NCBI RefSeq assembly: GCF_036289385.1
Contig: NZ_JAYFFH010000002.1
Coordinates: 186,001-250,000, forward strand
From: Anaerofustis butyriciformans
GTDB taxonomy: Bacteria; Bacillota; Clostridia; Eubacteriales; Anaerofustaceae
DNA: 64,000 nucleotides
Reading direction: 5' to 3'
This document shows positions 17,489-25,577 of this stretch, one piece after another. A program made the translations under genes and the position numbers. Each line of letters starts with the position of its first letter. Position 1 is the first letter of the stretch. A model generated the notes under the pieces. The model was not told the origin of the DNA. It saw nothing but the letters and a program-made list of their open reading frames with translations, and ran no database searches.

Positions 17489-18658
17489 TTAAACATATGT
17501 AATTTCTACTTTGACAACTGCAAAGTAATTTCCAAAATTATTTTTTACTAAATCTTTTATTTTTGTTTCAACTTCTTTATCTGTCATTTTGTATTTTGGC
17601 GGTATAACCGCGTCAAAAATAACATTAGTATGAGTATTTCCTTTTACTATTCTAAAATCGTGTATTGTAATTATTTCATCTATTTCTTTTTTGATAAGCT
17701 TAGTAATTTTGCTCTTCATTTCCATTACTTCTTCATTGTCTGTGTCGATAGGGTCTAAATGGATTACAGCTTCACAGTTTAATTTTTCGTTAAGTTCTAT
17801 CTCTGCTCTGTCTATTGCATCATGAAGAATAAAAATATCTCCGTTTCCAGGTACTTCGGCATGAAGAGAAATCATAAGTCTTCCAGGGCCATAGTCATGA
17901 ACAACAAGGTCATGTATTCCTACAATTTCATCGTAGCTCATAACAATTTTTTCTATTGAATCAACAAGAGATTTTTCCGGAATTTGACCAAGAAGAGGGC
18001 TTAATGTTTCTTTTGCCGCATCATATCCCGCATAAAGAATAAATCCTGCAACAAGCAAACCTGCATATGCGTCTATGTTTACTCCCGTAAATTTTGCTAT
18101 TAACATTGATATTAAAACAACCGATGTTGCTATACAGTCGCTTTTACTGTCTGTTGCTGTGGCTTTCATTCCAGCTGATTCAATTTTATCTCCGATTTTA
18201 CTGTTGTATAAAGACATATATAATTTTACAAGTATTGAAACTATTAAAATTATAAATGAAACAACAGTTGTATCTATACTTTCAGGATGAAAAATTTTAT
18301 CAATTGATGATTTTAAAAGCTCGGCTCCCATCAGTATAATCATTACAGAAACAGCAAATCCGGAAATATACTCTACTCTTCCGTGTCCAAATGGGTGTTC
18401 AAGGTCTGGTTTCATTCCCGCAAATTTAAAACCTATAAGAGTGATTACCGAAGAACCTGCATCAGAAAGGTTGTTAAAAGCATCTGCCGTTATTGCTATT
18501 GAGCCGCTTATTATGCCCGCAAAATATTTTATTGCAAACAAAAAAATGTTTAGTAATATTCCTACTATACTACATAACATTCCATAAGCTCTTCTTACAT
18601 TTTCATTTTTTACATTTTTATAATCTTTAATAAATTTCTTTGATAAATAACTAACCAT
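17489..18658 (-). CDS. cation diffusion facilitator, probable manganese exporter
   Basis: 389 residues: six TM segments (~25-235) and a C-terminal cytoplasmic ferredoxin-like dimerisation domain, here extended to ~150 residues. The metal site is visible: ADAFNNLSD on TM2 gives N-x3-D and ATATDSKSD on TM5 gives D-x3-D. The Asn-Asp/Asp-Asp set is the signature of Mn(II)-selective CDFs such as MntE, while zinc members have His or Asp at those sites. So Mn(II), perhaps Fe(II), export is inferred. The gene is single and followed by a terminator. Confidence 0.82.
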   Translation of the reverse strand: MVSYLSKKFIKDYKNVKNENVRRAYGMLCSIVGILLNIFLFAIKYFAGIISGSIAITADAFNNLSDAGSSVITLIGFKFAGMKPDLEHPFGHGRVEYISGFAVSVMIILMGAELLKSSIDKIFHPESIDTTVVSFIILIVSILVKLYMSLYNSKIGDKIESAGMKATATDSKSDCIATSVVLISMLIAKFTGVNIDAYAGLLVAGFILYAGYDAAKETLSPLLGQIPEKSLVDSIEKIVMSYDEIVGIHDLVVHDYGPGRLMISLHAEVPGNGDIFILHDAIDRAEIELNEKLNCEAVIHLDPIDTDNEEVMEMKSKITKLIKKEIDEIITIHDFRIVKGNTHTNVIFDAVIPPKYKMTDKEVETKIKDLVKNNFGNYFAVVKVEITYV

Positions 18659-18752
18659 GATATTCCTCTATCTTTTTATTTATGCATATGTTACAATATT
18701 TGTAGACCTTTTATATTATATAATAAATTTAAAAATTTATCAATTCGAGAAA

Positions 18753-18788
18753 AAAATGTTAGCAATAACTAACATTTTATAGTATAAT
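18753..18788 (+). promoter_or_regulatory. pfl promoter with GTTAG-N6-CTAAC operator-like inverted repeat
   Basis: AAAATGTTAG (18753-18762), spacer CAATAA, CTAACATTTT (18769-18778): perfect 10-bp arms. A TATAAT -10 (18783-18788) follows, and the expected -35 (TTAGCA, 18759-18764) lies inside the repeat. The core GTTAGCAATAACTAAC is shared with the feo promoter and the promoter near 31.2 kb. The factor that binds is unknown. Confidence 0.7.
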
Positions 18789-18899
18789 AATCTAAACATG
18801 ATATTTGTTTGATTAACAATACTTATAAGGAGGAGATAATAAAAGGTTAAATAATTAATAAAAGAAAAATAAAAAATGCTTAATTTCTAAGGAGGCAAA

Positions 18900-19601
18900 A
18901 TGGGAAAAATACACTCTATTGAGTCTATGGGACTTGTGGACGGACCGGGTATAAGAACCGTAGTTTTTTTACAAGGTTGCAATTTAAGATGCCAATATTG
19001 TCATAATCCGGATACTTGGGATTTATGTGCAGGTGAAGAAATGACGGCAGATGAAGTTATAAATAAAATAAAGCGTTTTAAACCTTATTTTAAAAATAAC
19101 GGAGGAGTTACTTTTTCCGGAGGGGAACCTTTAATGCAGCCGGAATTTTTGCTTGAACTTTTAAAAAAATGTAAAGAAAATGATATTCATACTTGCATTG
19201 ATACTGCAGGGTATGGTAAGGGTGATTATGACGAAATACTTAAATATACAGATTTAATTCTTTATGATATAAAACATGAAGATTATGAAAAATATAATGA
19301 AATAACAAGAAGAAAACAAGATGAAACTTTAAAGTTTATTAAAAAAGTACAAGAAAACAATATACCAATATGGATAAGGCACGTTGTTGTGCCTGGGCTT
19401 ACAGATAGTGGAGAACATATGAAAGCTTTAAAAGGGTATATTGATACAATAAAAAATGTTGAAAAAGTTGAACTTCTTCCATTCCATCAGCTTGGAAGGG
19501 AAAAGTATAAGGTCATGGGTATTGATTATCCCTTAGAGGATACAGAACCTATGGAAAAAGATGTGGTTGAAAAATATCAAAAGATATTTTTTAATAAATA
19601 A
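18900..19601 (+). CDS. pflA: pyruvate formate-lyase activating enzyme
   Basis: 233 residues. The radical SAM cluster-binding motif CNLRCQYC (C-x3-C-x2-C, ~26-33) is followed by HNPDTWD and GGVTFSGGEPLMQPEFL, typical of PflA. It uses an iron-sulfur cluster and S-adenosylmethionine to make the glycyl radical on PflB. The gene starts after AAGGAGG and lies 23 bp upstream of pflB. The ~105-nt leader holds an additional AAGGAGGAG without an obvious start codon and a four-codon ATG-to-stop frame (18876-18890) just before the pflA ribosome binding site. Confidence 0.95.
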   Translation: MGKIHSIESMGLVDGPGIRTVVFLQGCNLRCQYCHNPDTWDLCAGEEMTADEVINKIKRFKPYFKNNGGVTFSGGEPLMQPEFLLELLKKCKENDIHTCIDTAGYGKGDYDEILKYTDLILYDIKHEDYEKYNEITRRKQDETLKFIKKVQENNIPIWIRHVVVPGLTDSGEHMKALKGYIDTIKNVEKVELLPFHQLGREKYKVMGIDYPLEDTEPMEKDVVEKYQKIFFNK

Positions 19602-19624
19602 ATTTAAGTCAAGGGAGGAATTAT

Positions 19625-21853
19625 ATGACTAATCCATGGTATGATTTTAAAAGCGGTGTTTGGGAAAAAGAAATAAACGTAAGAGATTTTATTCAAAGAA
19701 ACTACACTGCTTATGAAGGAGATGACTCTTTCTTAGAAGGAACAACTGAAAAAACAGATAAAGTATGGGCAAAAGCTCATGACTTAATCGTTGAGGAAAT
19801 TAAAAAAGGTATAATTGATGTTGAAGTAGATACCGTATCCGGTATTGAAAATTTTAAACCTGGCTATATAGATAAAGACAATGAAGTTATTGTTGGACTT
19901 CAAACGGATGCTCCATTAAAAAGAATTGTAAATCTTTATGGTGGAATGAGAATGGCAACTTCTGCCCTTGAACAATATGGATATAAACTAAACGAAGATA
20001 TTGAAAAACATTTTAAAGAATACAGAAAAACACACAATGATGGTGTTTTTGATGCTTATCCAAAAAGAACAAGACTTGCAAGAACAGCAGGGCTTTTAAC
20101 TGGACTTCCTGATGCATACGGAAGAGGAAGAATAATAGGGGACTACAGAAGAGTTGCTCTTTATGGTGTGGACAAGCTTATTGAAGAAAAACAAATGGAC
20201 CTTGAAAACTTAGATGGTCCAATGAGTGAAGATAGAATAAGACTTAGAGAAGAAGTAAGCGAACAAATCAGAAACTTAGGCAGACTTAAAAATATGGCTA
20301 TGTCTTACGGCGTAGATATTTCAAAACCTGCAACAAATGCAAAAGAAGCCGTACAAGCTTTATATTTCGGTTACCTTGCCGGTATTAAAGAAAATAACGG
20401 TGCAGCTACTTCTCTTGGAAGAACTTCTACATTCCTTGATATTTACATTGAAAGAGATTTAAAAAACAATGTAATAACAGAAAAAGAAGCTCAAGAATTA
20501 ATTGACCAATTCATCATTAAATTAAGACTTGTAAGACACCTTAGAACTCCTGAATATAATGAATTATTCGGCGGGGACCCTACATGGGTAACAGAATCAA
20601 TAGGTGGTATGGGTATTAACGGAAAAACATTGGTTACAAAAAACTCATTCCGTTACTTACATACTCTAACAAACTTAGGAACTGCTCCTGAACCAAACTT
20701 AACAGTACTTTGGAGTGAACATTTACCTGAAAACTTCAAAAAATACTGTGCAAAAATGAGTATTGACACAGACTCTATTCAATATGAAAATGACGATGTA
20801 ATGAGACCAATTTATGGTGATGATTATGGTATTGCATGTTGTGTATCAGCAATGGCAATAGGTAAACAAATGCAATTCTTCGGAGCAAGAGCAAATATTG
20901 CAAAATCACTTTTATATGCAATCAACGGAGGGGTTGATGAATTAAAAGGAATTAAAGTAGTTCCTGGAATTGAACCTATCAAAGATGAAGTTCTTGATTT
21001 TGACAAAGTAATGGAAAACTACAAAAAAGTTCTTTCATATGTTGCTGAACTATATGTAGATACATTAAACATCATTCACTATATGCATGATAAATATGCT
21101 TATGAAGCAGTTCAAATGGCTCTTCATGATACAGATGTTGAAAGAATTACTGCATTTGGTATTGCCGGACTTTCTGTTGCTGCTGACTCACTTTCTGCAA
21201 TTAAATTTGCAAAAGTAAAACCAATCAGAAACGAAAACGGAGTTGCAGTTGATTTCGAAATTGAAGGAGATTTCCCTAAATACGGAAATGATGATGACAG
21301 AGTAGATTTACTTGCAGTAGATGCTGTAACATACTTCTTCAAACAACTTAAAAAACATCATATCTACAGAGATGCAATTCATACTCTTTCTGCTCTTACT
21401 ATTACAAGTAACGTTATGTATGGTAAGAAAACAGGTAGTACACCTGATGGAAGAAAAGTTGGTGAACCTTTAGCTCCTGGTGCAAACCCAATGCACGGAA
21501 GAGATATTAACGGGGCTCTTGCTTCACTTAACTCTGTTGCAAAAATTCCATACAGAAATGTATGCCAAGACGGTATCTCAAATACATTCTCAATTGTACC
21601 TGATGCACTTGGAAAATCAAAAGATCAAAGAATTGAAAATCTTGTAAATATTTTAGACGGATACTTCTATCAAGGAGCACATCACTTAAACGTTAATGTT
21701 ATGAACAGAGAAGTTCTTATTGATGCAATGGATCATCCTGAAAAATATCCAACTCTTACAATCAGAGTTTCAGGATATGCCGTTAACTTCAACAGACTAT
21801 CAAAAGAACAACAACTTGAAGTTATCAAGAGAACTTTCCATGAAAGTATTTAA
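19625..21853 (+). CDS. pflB: formate C-acetyltransferase (pyruvate formate-lyase)
   Basis: 742 residues. The catalytic pair C405-C406 sits in GIACCVSAMAIG, and the glycyl radical residue G717 in TIRVSGYAVNF near the C terminus. Both are intact. The length and motifs match true PFL rather than glycerol dehydratase or choline lyase relatives. It splits pyruvate with CoA to acetyl-CoA and formate, the central anaerobic route. AGGGAGG lies 6 bp before the ATG. The later two thirds use noticeably more regular codons, as is common for highly expressed genes. Confidence 0.97.
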   Translation: MTNPWYDFKSGVWEKEINVRDFIQRNYTAYEGDDSFLEGTTEKTDKVWAKAHDLIVEEIKKGIIDVEVDTVSGIENFKPGYIDKDNEVIVGLQTDAPLKRIVNLYGGMRMATSALEQYGYKLNEDIEKHFKEYRKTHNDGVFDAYPKRTRLARTAGLLTGLPDAYGRGRIIGDYRRVALYGVDKLIEEKQMDLENLDGPMSEDRIRLREEVSEQIRNLGRLKNMAMSYGVDISKPATNAKEAVQALYFGYLAGIKENNGAATSLGRTSTFLDIYIERDLKNNVITEKEAQELIDQFIIKLRLVRHLRTPEYNELFGGDPTWVTESIGGMGINGKTLVTKNSFRYLHTLTNLGTAPEPNLTVLWSEHLPENFKKYCAKMSIDTDSIQYENDDVMRPIYGDDYGIACCVSAMAIGKQMQFFGARANIAKSLLYAINGGVDELKGIKVVPGIEPIKDEVLDFDKVMENYKKVLSYVAELYVDTLNIIHYMHDKYAYEAVQMALHDTDVERITAFGIAGLSVAADSLSAIKFAKVKPIRNENGVAVDFEIEGDFPKYGNDDDRVDLLAVDAVTYFFKQLKKHHIYRDAIHTLSALTITSNVMYGKKTGSTPDGRKVGEPLAPGANPMHGRDINGALASLNSVAKIPYRNVCQDGISNTFSIVPDALGKSKDQRIENLVNILDGYFYQGAHHLNVNVMNREVLIDAMDHPEKYPTLTIRVSGYAVNFNRLSKEQQLEVIKRTFHESI

Positions 21854-21864
21854 TTAAAAATTTT

Positions 21865-21892
21865 AGACAGGTAGAAATACCTGTCTTTTTTT
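21865..21892 (+). terminator. pfl operon terminator
   Basis: AGACAGGTA / TACCTGTCT stem with GAAA loop and T-run directly after pflB. Confidence 0.92.
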
Positions 21893-22000
21893 GTAAAAAA
21901 TATATATACAATGTAAAATTTACAATTATTTTCATTTTAATCATACTTTTCCGATATCCTTTGTTTTAGCATTTTATTAAATAAAATTTTCCAAAATAAC

Positions 22001-22059
22001 TTGACATATTACTAAAGTTAGCATATACTAACTTTAGTAATATGTAAGCAATAACTAAC
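22001..22059 (+). promoter_or_regulatory. feo promoter inside a 40-bp perfect palindrome, with a second GTTAG-type site
   Basis: CATATTACTAAAGTTAG (22005-22021), spacer CATATA, and its exact reverse complement (22028-22044) form 17-bp arms. A complete promoter lies within: TTGACA (22001-22006), 17 bp, TATACT (22024-22029). A second, degenerate copy of the core, GTAAGCAATAACTAAC, follows at 22044-22059. A protein bound to the palindrome would cover -35, -10 and the start point. Iron-responsive repression is inferred from the downstream genes. Confidence 0.75.
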
Positions 22060-22120
22060 AATATTGAAAATATAACTGAAAACTTACAATAACTTTATTC
22101 ATAATAAGAGAGGATGGTAA

Positions 22121-22333
22121 ATGATGCCTTTAAATTTGGTAAACATAGGAAGTGTTGAAACAATTAAAAGGGTAAGCGGTAATGAAGAAACCAAGAGATT
22201 TTTAGAAAACTTAGGTTTTGTTAACGGAAGTGAAATTACTGTTATATCCATGATTGGAGGAAATGTAATAGTAAATATTAAAGATTCTAGAGTTGCAATT
22301 AACAAAGATATGGCCAGACATATAATGGTTTAG
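22121..22333 (+). CDS. feoA: FeoA domain protein (first copy)
   Basis: 70 residues of a single FeoA/SH3-like beta-barrel: GSVETIKRVSGNEETKRFLENLGFVNGSEITVISMIGGNVIVNIKDSRVAINKDMARHIMV carries the family's LGFxxGxxIxV and SRVAIxxxxAxxI pattern (main motifs around residues 28-60). FeoA proteins bind FeoB and support Fe(II) import. It is the first gene of the feo operon, 35 bp before the second feoA. AGAGG lies 7 bp before the ATG. Confidence 0.92.
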   Translation: MMPLNLVNIGSVETIKRVSGNEETKRFLENLGFVNGSEITVISMIGGNVIVNIKDSRVAINKDMARHIMV

Positions 22334-22368
22334 TGTTTTAAATATATAAGTTACGAAGGGAGAAGAAA

Positions 22369-22587
22369 ATGACTTTAGGAGATGCAAAAGTAGGAAGCAG
22401 CGTTACGGTTGTAAAAATCGAAGGAGACGGTGCTTATAAAAGACGTATCATGGATATGGGAATAACTAAAGGAAGCGAACTTTATATCAGAAAAGTGGCT
22501 CCTCTCGGAGATCCCGTTGAAATTACGGTAAGGGGTTATGAGCTTTCCGTAAGAAAAGAAGACGCCAAATGTGTACAGGTAAAGTAG
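22369..22587 (+). CDS. feoA: FeoA domain protein (second copy)
   Basis: 72 residues. MTLGDAKVGSSVTVVKIEGDG, then RRIMDMGITKGSELYIRKVAPLGDPVEITVRGYELSVRKEDAKCVQVK in family order gives the classic FeoA pattern (DMGITKG near 30, LGDPVEI near 45, LSVR near 60). It is closer to textbook FeoA than the first copy. Two FeoA proteins upstream of FeoB are common in Clostridia and may have different roles. AAGGGAG precedes the start. Confidence 0.94.
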   Translation: MTLGDAKVGSSVTVVKIEGDGAYKRRIMDMGITKGSELYIRKVAPLGDPVEITVRGYELSVRKEDAKCVQVK

Positions 22588-22629
22588 TTTAAAACAATCT
22601 AAAACAATCAATTTCTAGGAGGTAAAATA

Positions 22630-24813
22630 ATGGCAATCAAAATTGCACTTGCCGGAAACCCCAACTGCGGTAAAACGACAATGTTCAACTCTTTAACCGG
22701 TGCCAATCAATATGTTGGTAACTGGCCTGGGGTTACGGTGGAAAAAAAAGAAGGTAAATTAAAATCAAAAAATAAGAAAGATGTTATCATTACAGACCTT
22801 CCCGGTATTTACTCTCTTTCTCCTTACACTTTAGAGGAAGTAGTAAGCAGGGATTATATTTTAAATGAAAATCCCGATGTTATTATTGATCTTGTGGATG
22901 CAACAAATATAGAAAGAAACTTGTATTTGACGACACAGTTAATCGAAACCGGTGTACCTGTTGTAATTGCTTTAAATATGGCAGATTTAATAGAAAAAAG
23001 AGGAATGTCTATAGACACAGAAAGGTTATCTATGCTTATGGGCTGCCCTGTAATCGAAACATCTGCTCTTAAAGGAACAGGACTTGATAAACTTGTTAAC
23101 GAAGCAATAAAAGTTGCACAGAAAAATGAAGTTAAACGACCAAATGAAATATTCTCAAAAGAACTGGAAAGTGCAATTAAAGAAATTGAAGGCATAATTC
23201 CAAATTCAATAAGTGAAGATAAAAGAAGATGGTATAGTGTAAAACTTCTTGAAAATGACAGTAAAGTTATGGAAAACATACATATTTCTTCCGAAGGGAA
23301 AAAACTTTTGGAAGAAAAAAGAAAAAGCATAGAAGAAAAACACGATGACGATATGGAAAGCATCGTAACGGATGAAAGATATAAATATATTCAAAAAATC
23401 GTTAAGACAACCGTTAAAAAGGGTAAGGAAAAATTAACGGTGTCGGATAAAATAGATAAAATCGTTACTAACCGTATTTTAGGTATTCCGATTTTTATTG
23501 CGGTAATGTTTGTTGTTTATTATATATCCGTTACTACCATAGGTACTTTTGTTACCGACTGGACAAACGATACTTTTGTTGGTGCAATTCAAGGATGGGC
23601 AGAAACATTCTTAACAAATATAGGTGCATCTGATTTGATTAACAGTCTTGTTGTTAATGGGATAATCGGCGGGGTAGGTGCTGTTCTTGGTTTCGTACCT
23701 CAAATGGCAATATTATTCCTATTTTTATCAATTCTCGAAGACTGCGGATACATGGTTCGTATAGCCTTTGTTATGGACAGAGTGTTCAGACATTTTGGTT
23801 TATCGGGAAAGAGTTTTATTCCTCTTCTAATATCTTCGGGATGTGGTATTCCGGGTATTATGGCATCAAAAACCATCGAACAGGATAATGACAGAAGACT
23901 TACAATAATGACGGCCACATTTATTCCATGTGGTGCAAAATTGCCTGTTATCGCTTTGATGGGTGGAGTTATGGCAAGTTATGCAACCGGAAGTTATGAA
24001 GCAGGCGGTTTTGTTGCTCCTTTGATGTACTTTCTTGGAATAGTTGCGGTTCTTGTTTCTGCAATTATGCTTAAAAAGACAAAACCTTTCTCAGGAAAAC
24101 CTGCACCTTTTGTTATGGAACTTCCTCAATATCATATTCCACAAGCAAAAACAGTTTTACTTCACGTTTGGGAAAGATTAAAAGGTTTTATAATTAAAGC
24201 AGGAACAATTTTATTCCTTGCATGTGTTGTTATGTGGTTCCTTGGCGGATTTGGTTTTATAGACGGAAGCTTTACAATGGTTGAAGATGGTAAAGACAGC
24301 CTTCTTGCTGTTATCGGGGGTGCAATTGCTCCTTTATTTGCTCCTCTTGGATTTGGACAGTGGCAGCCTGTTGCGGCTTCTTTATCAGGATTTACGGCAA
24401 AAGAAGCTATTGTTACTACTATGGGTGTACTTGCAAGTGTAGCTGAAAGTGCAAGCGAAGATCCTGTTACAGTTGCACAAGCAGTTCAAACTTGGTTCCC
24501 ATCAACTCTTGCCGCATTCTCATTCCTATTATTTAATATGCTTGACTCTCCATGTTTAGCGGCAATTGCAACAATGGCTCAACAGATGCAATCAAGAAAA
24601 TGGTTCTGGTTTGCTATTTTATTCCAAAACGTATTTGCATATGTTGTTTGCTTATGTGTATATCAAATAGGTTCATTTATACTGGGTGGTCCTTTTACGG
24701 TTCTTACTTTAATAGCTTTTGTACTTGCAGCTTTAATATTATTCCAATTACTAAGACCTGACCCATACAAAAATCAAAAAGTATATGCAAAAAGATCTGT
24801 ACAAGGAGCATAA
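22630..24813 (+). CDS. feoB: ferrous iron transport GTPase FeoB
   Basis: 727 residues. The N-terminal G domain has G1 GNPNCGKTTMFNSL (~9-22), G3 DLPGIYSL and G4 NMAD, followed by a helical spacer domain and a membrane domain of two Gate motifs (FVPQMAILFLFLSILEDCGYMVRIAFVMDR; IPLLISSGCGIPGIMASKTI is the conserved core with its Cys). It imports Fe(II) across the cytoplasmic membrane. The iron probably feeds the PflA cluster and other iron enzymes nearby. CTAGGAGG precedes the ATG. A hairpin after the stop may reduce transcription of the small genes that follow. Confidence 0.97.
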   Translation: MAIKIALAGNPNCGKTTMFNSLTGANQYVGNWPGVTVEKKEGKLKSKNKKDVIITDLPGIYSLSPYTLEEVVSRDYILNENPDVIIDLVDATNIERNLYLTTQLIETGVPVVIALNMADLIEKRGMSIDTERLSMLMGCPVIETSALKGTGLDKLVNEAIKVAQKNEVKRPNEIFSKELESAIKEIEGIIPNSISEDKRRWYSVKLLENDSKVMENIHISSEGKKLLEEKRKSIEEKHDDDMESIVTDERYKYIQKIVKTTVKKGKEKLTVSDKIDKIVTNRILGIPIFIAVMFVVYYISVTTIGTFVTDWTNDTFVGAIQGWAETFLTNIGASDLINSLVVNGIIGGVGAVLGFVPQMAILFLFLSILEDCGYMVRIAFVMDRVFRHFGLSGKSFIPLLISSGCGIPGIMASKTIEQDNDRRLTIMTATFIPCGAKLPVIALMGGVMASYATGSYEAGGFVAPLMYFLGIVAVLVSAIMLKKTKPFSGKPAPFVMELPQYHIPQAKTVLLHVWERLKGFIIKAGTILFLACVVMWFLGGFGFIDGSFTMVEDGKDSLLAVIGGAIAPLFAPLGFGQWQPVAASLSGFTAKEAIVTTMGVLASVAESASEDPVTVAQAVQTWFPSTLAAFSFLLFNMLDSPCLAAIATMAQQMQSRKWFWFAILFQNVFAYVVCLCVYQIGSFILGGPFTVLTLIAFVLAALILFQLLRPDPYKNQKVYAKRSVQGA

Positions 24814-24825
24814 TATATTTTATTT

Positions 24826-24856
24826 AAGTCAGGTATAAATATATGCCTGACTTTTT
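24826..24856 (+). terminator. hairpin after feoB
   Basis: AAGTCAGG / CCTGACTT stem with an A/T-rich loop and a short T-run, placed before the ribosome binding site of the next small gene. It could be a partial terminator that lowers expression of the accessory genes. Confidence 0.7.
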
Positions 24857-24874
24857 ATTAAGGAGGAAATAAAA

Positions 24875-25036
24875 ATGATTGATATTATAATAATAGCTTT
24901 AATTATTGGATATAGTGCTTTTGTTTTATATAACCACTTTAAAAAGAAAAAAAATGGTGGTTGTGGATGTAGCTGCAGTGGCTGCAGCGGATGTAGTTCT
25001 TGTTCTAATTCTTCTTTTGAAAATATTTATAAATAA
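24875..25036 (+). CDS. FeoB-associated Cys-rich membrane protein
   Basis: 53 residues, too short for most gene finders. One TM helix (MIDIIIIALIIGYSAFVLY, residues 1-19), a basic HFKKKK stretch, then a Cys/Gly/Ser tail with seven cysteines in 14 residues (C30-C43). Small proteins of this layout, annotated FeoB-associated Cys-rich membrane proteins, follow feoB in many Firmicutes; the Cys tail may bind iron. AAGGAGG lies 7 bp before the ATG. The function is inferred from family and place. Confidence 0.85.
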   Translation: MIDIIIIALIIGYSAFVLYNHFKKKKNGGCGCSCSGCSGCSSCSNSSFENIYK

Positions 25037-25047
25037 AGAGGTTTTAA

Positions 25048-25200
25048 ATGGGTAATTCTACAGCTTCAATGTTTTGGTTTTTTCTTTTGGTTATAGTCAT
25101 TTATATAGTAGGTATGAGTTTATATCAATTATATATGTTTATAAAAAAGAAAAAACAAGATAAAAAAGATAGGCAGTTCGTAAATGATAATAAGAGGTGA
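25048..25200 (+). CDS. small single-pass membrane protein of the feo operon
   Basis: 50 residues: an N-terminal MGNSTASM, a hydrophobic segment FWFFLLVIVIYIVGMSLYQL (~9-28) and a strongly basic tail (KKKKQDKKDRQ). AAAGAGG is 5 bp before the ATG. It lies 11 bp after the Cys-rich gene, and its end overlaps the ribosome binding site of the next gene. I do not recognise a named family. The position suggests a role with FeoB. Confidence 0.65.
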   Translation: MGNSTASMFWFFLLVIVIYIVGMSLYQLYMFIKKKKQDKKDRQFVNDNKR

Positions 25201-25204
25201 TATT

Positions 25205-25555
25205 TTGATTGATATAATAATATTAATTCTTGTTGTTTGTTTATTGATTTTTGCAGTAAAAGGAACAATAAAACATTTTAAAGGAGAAAGTTCCTGTTGT
25301 ACAGGTTCTTCAAAGACTGTTATAAATCCTCAAAAGAAAATTGAAAATCCTGTTATTGGAACAGAGATAATAAAAATTTCAGGTATGCACTGCAAGAATT
25401 GTGAAAAAAGTCTTGAAATAGAATTAAATAAAATAGATGGCTTGGTTTCTCATGCTGATTATGAAGAAGGATTTGTAAAAATTTCTTATGATAGGGAAAT
25501 TGATAAAGAAGAAATTTACAAAGCTATTAGAAAAGCTGGCTTTGAAATAAAATAA
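25205..25555 (+). CDS. membrane-anchored heavy-metal-associated (HMA) domain protein
   Basis: 116 residues if started at TTG 25205 (AAGAGG lies 7 bp upstream); an ATG at 25184 would add seven residues but has no good ribosome binding site. An N-terminal TM helix (IDIIILILVVCLLIFAVKG) and a CC pair (SSCCTGSS) are followed by an HMA domain with the metal motif GMHCKNCEKSLE (C-x2-C) and a closing DYEEGFVKISYD. HMA domains bind soft metals, mostly Cu(I). Its place at the end of the feo operon suggests a metal-handling accessory role. The N terminus resembles that of the Cys-rich protein. Confidence 0.8.
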   Translation: MIDIIILILVVCLLIFAVKGTIKHFKGESSCCTGSSKTVINPQKKIENPVIGTEIIKISGMHCKNCEKSLEIELNKIDGLVSHADYEEGFVKISYDREIDKEEIYKAIRKAGFEIK

Positions 25556-25577
25556 AAAACTCCATTAGGAGTTTTTT
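25554..25577. terminator. bidirectional terminator, feo operon / alcohol dehydrogenase
   Basis: AAAAAACTCC / GGAGTTTTTT stem with ATTA loop, between converging genes. Confidence 0.88.

Noticed and set aside
22001..22059. Classic Fur box at feo
   Set aside because: No GATAAT-type hexamer array is present; the palindrome is of the GTTAG-N6-CTAAC type.
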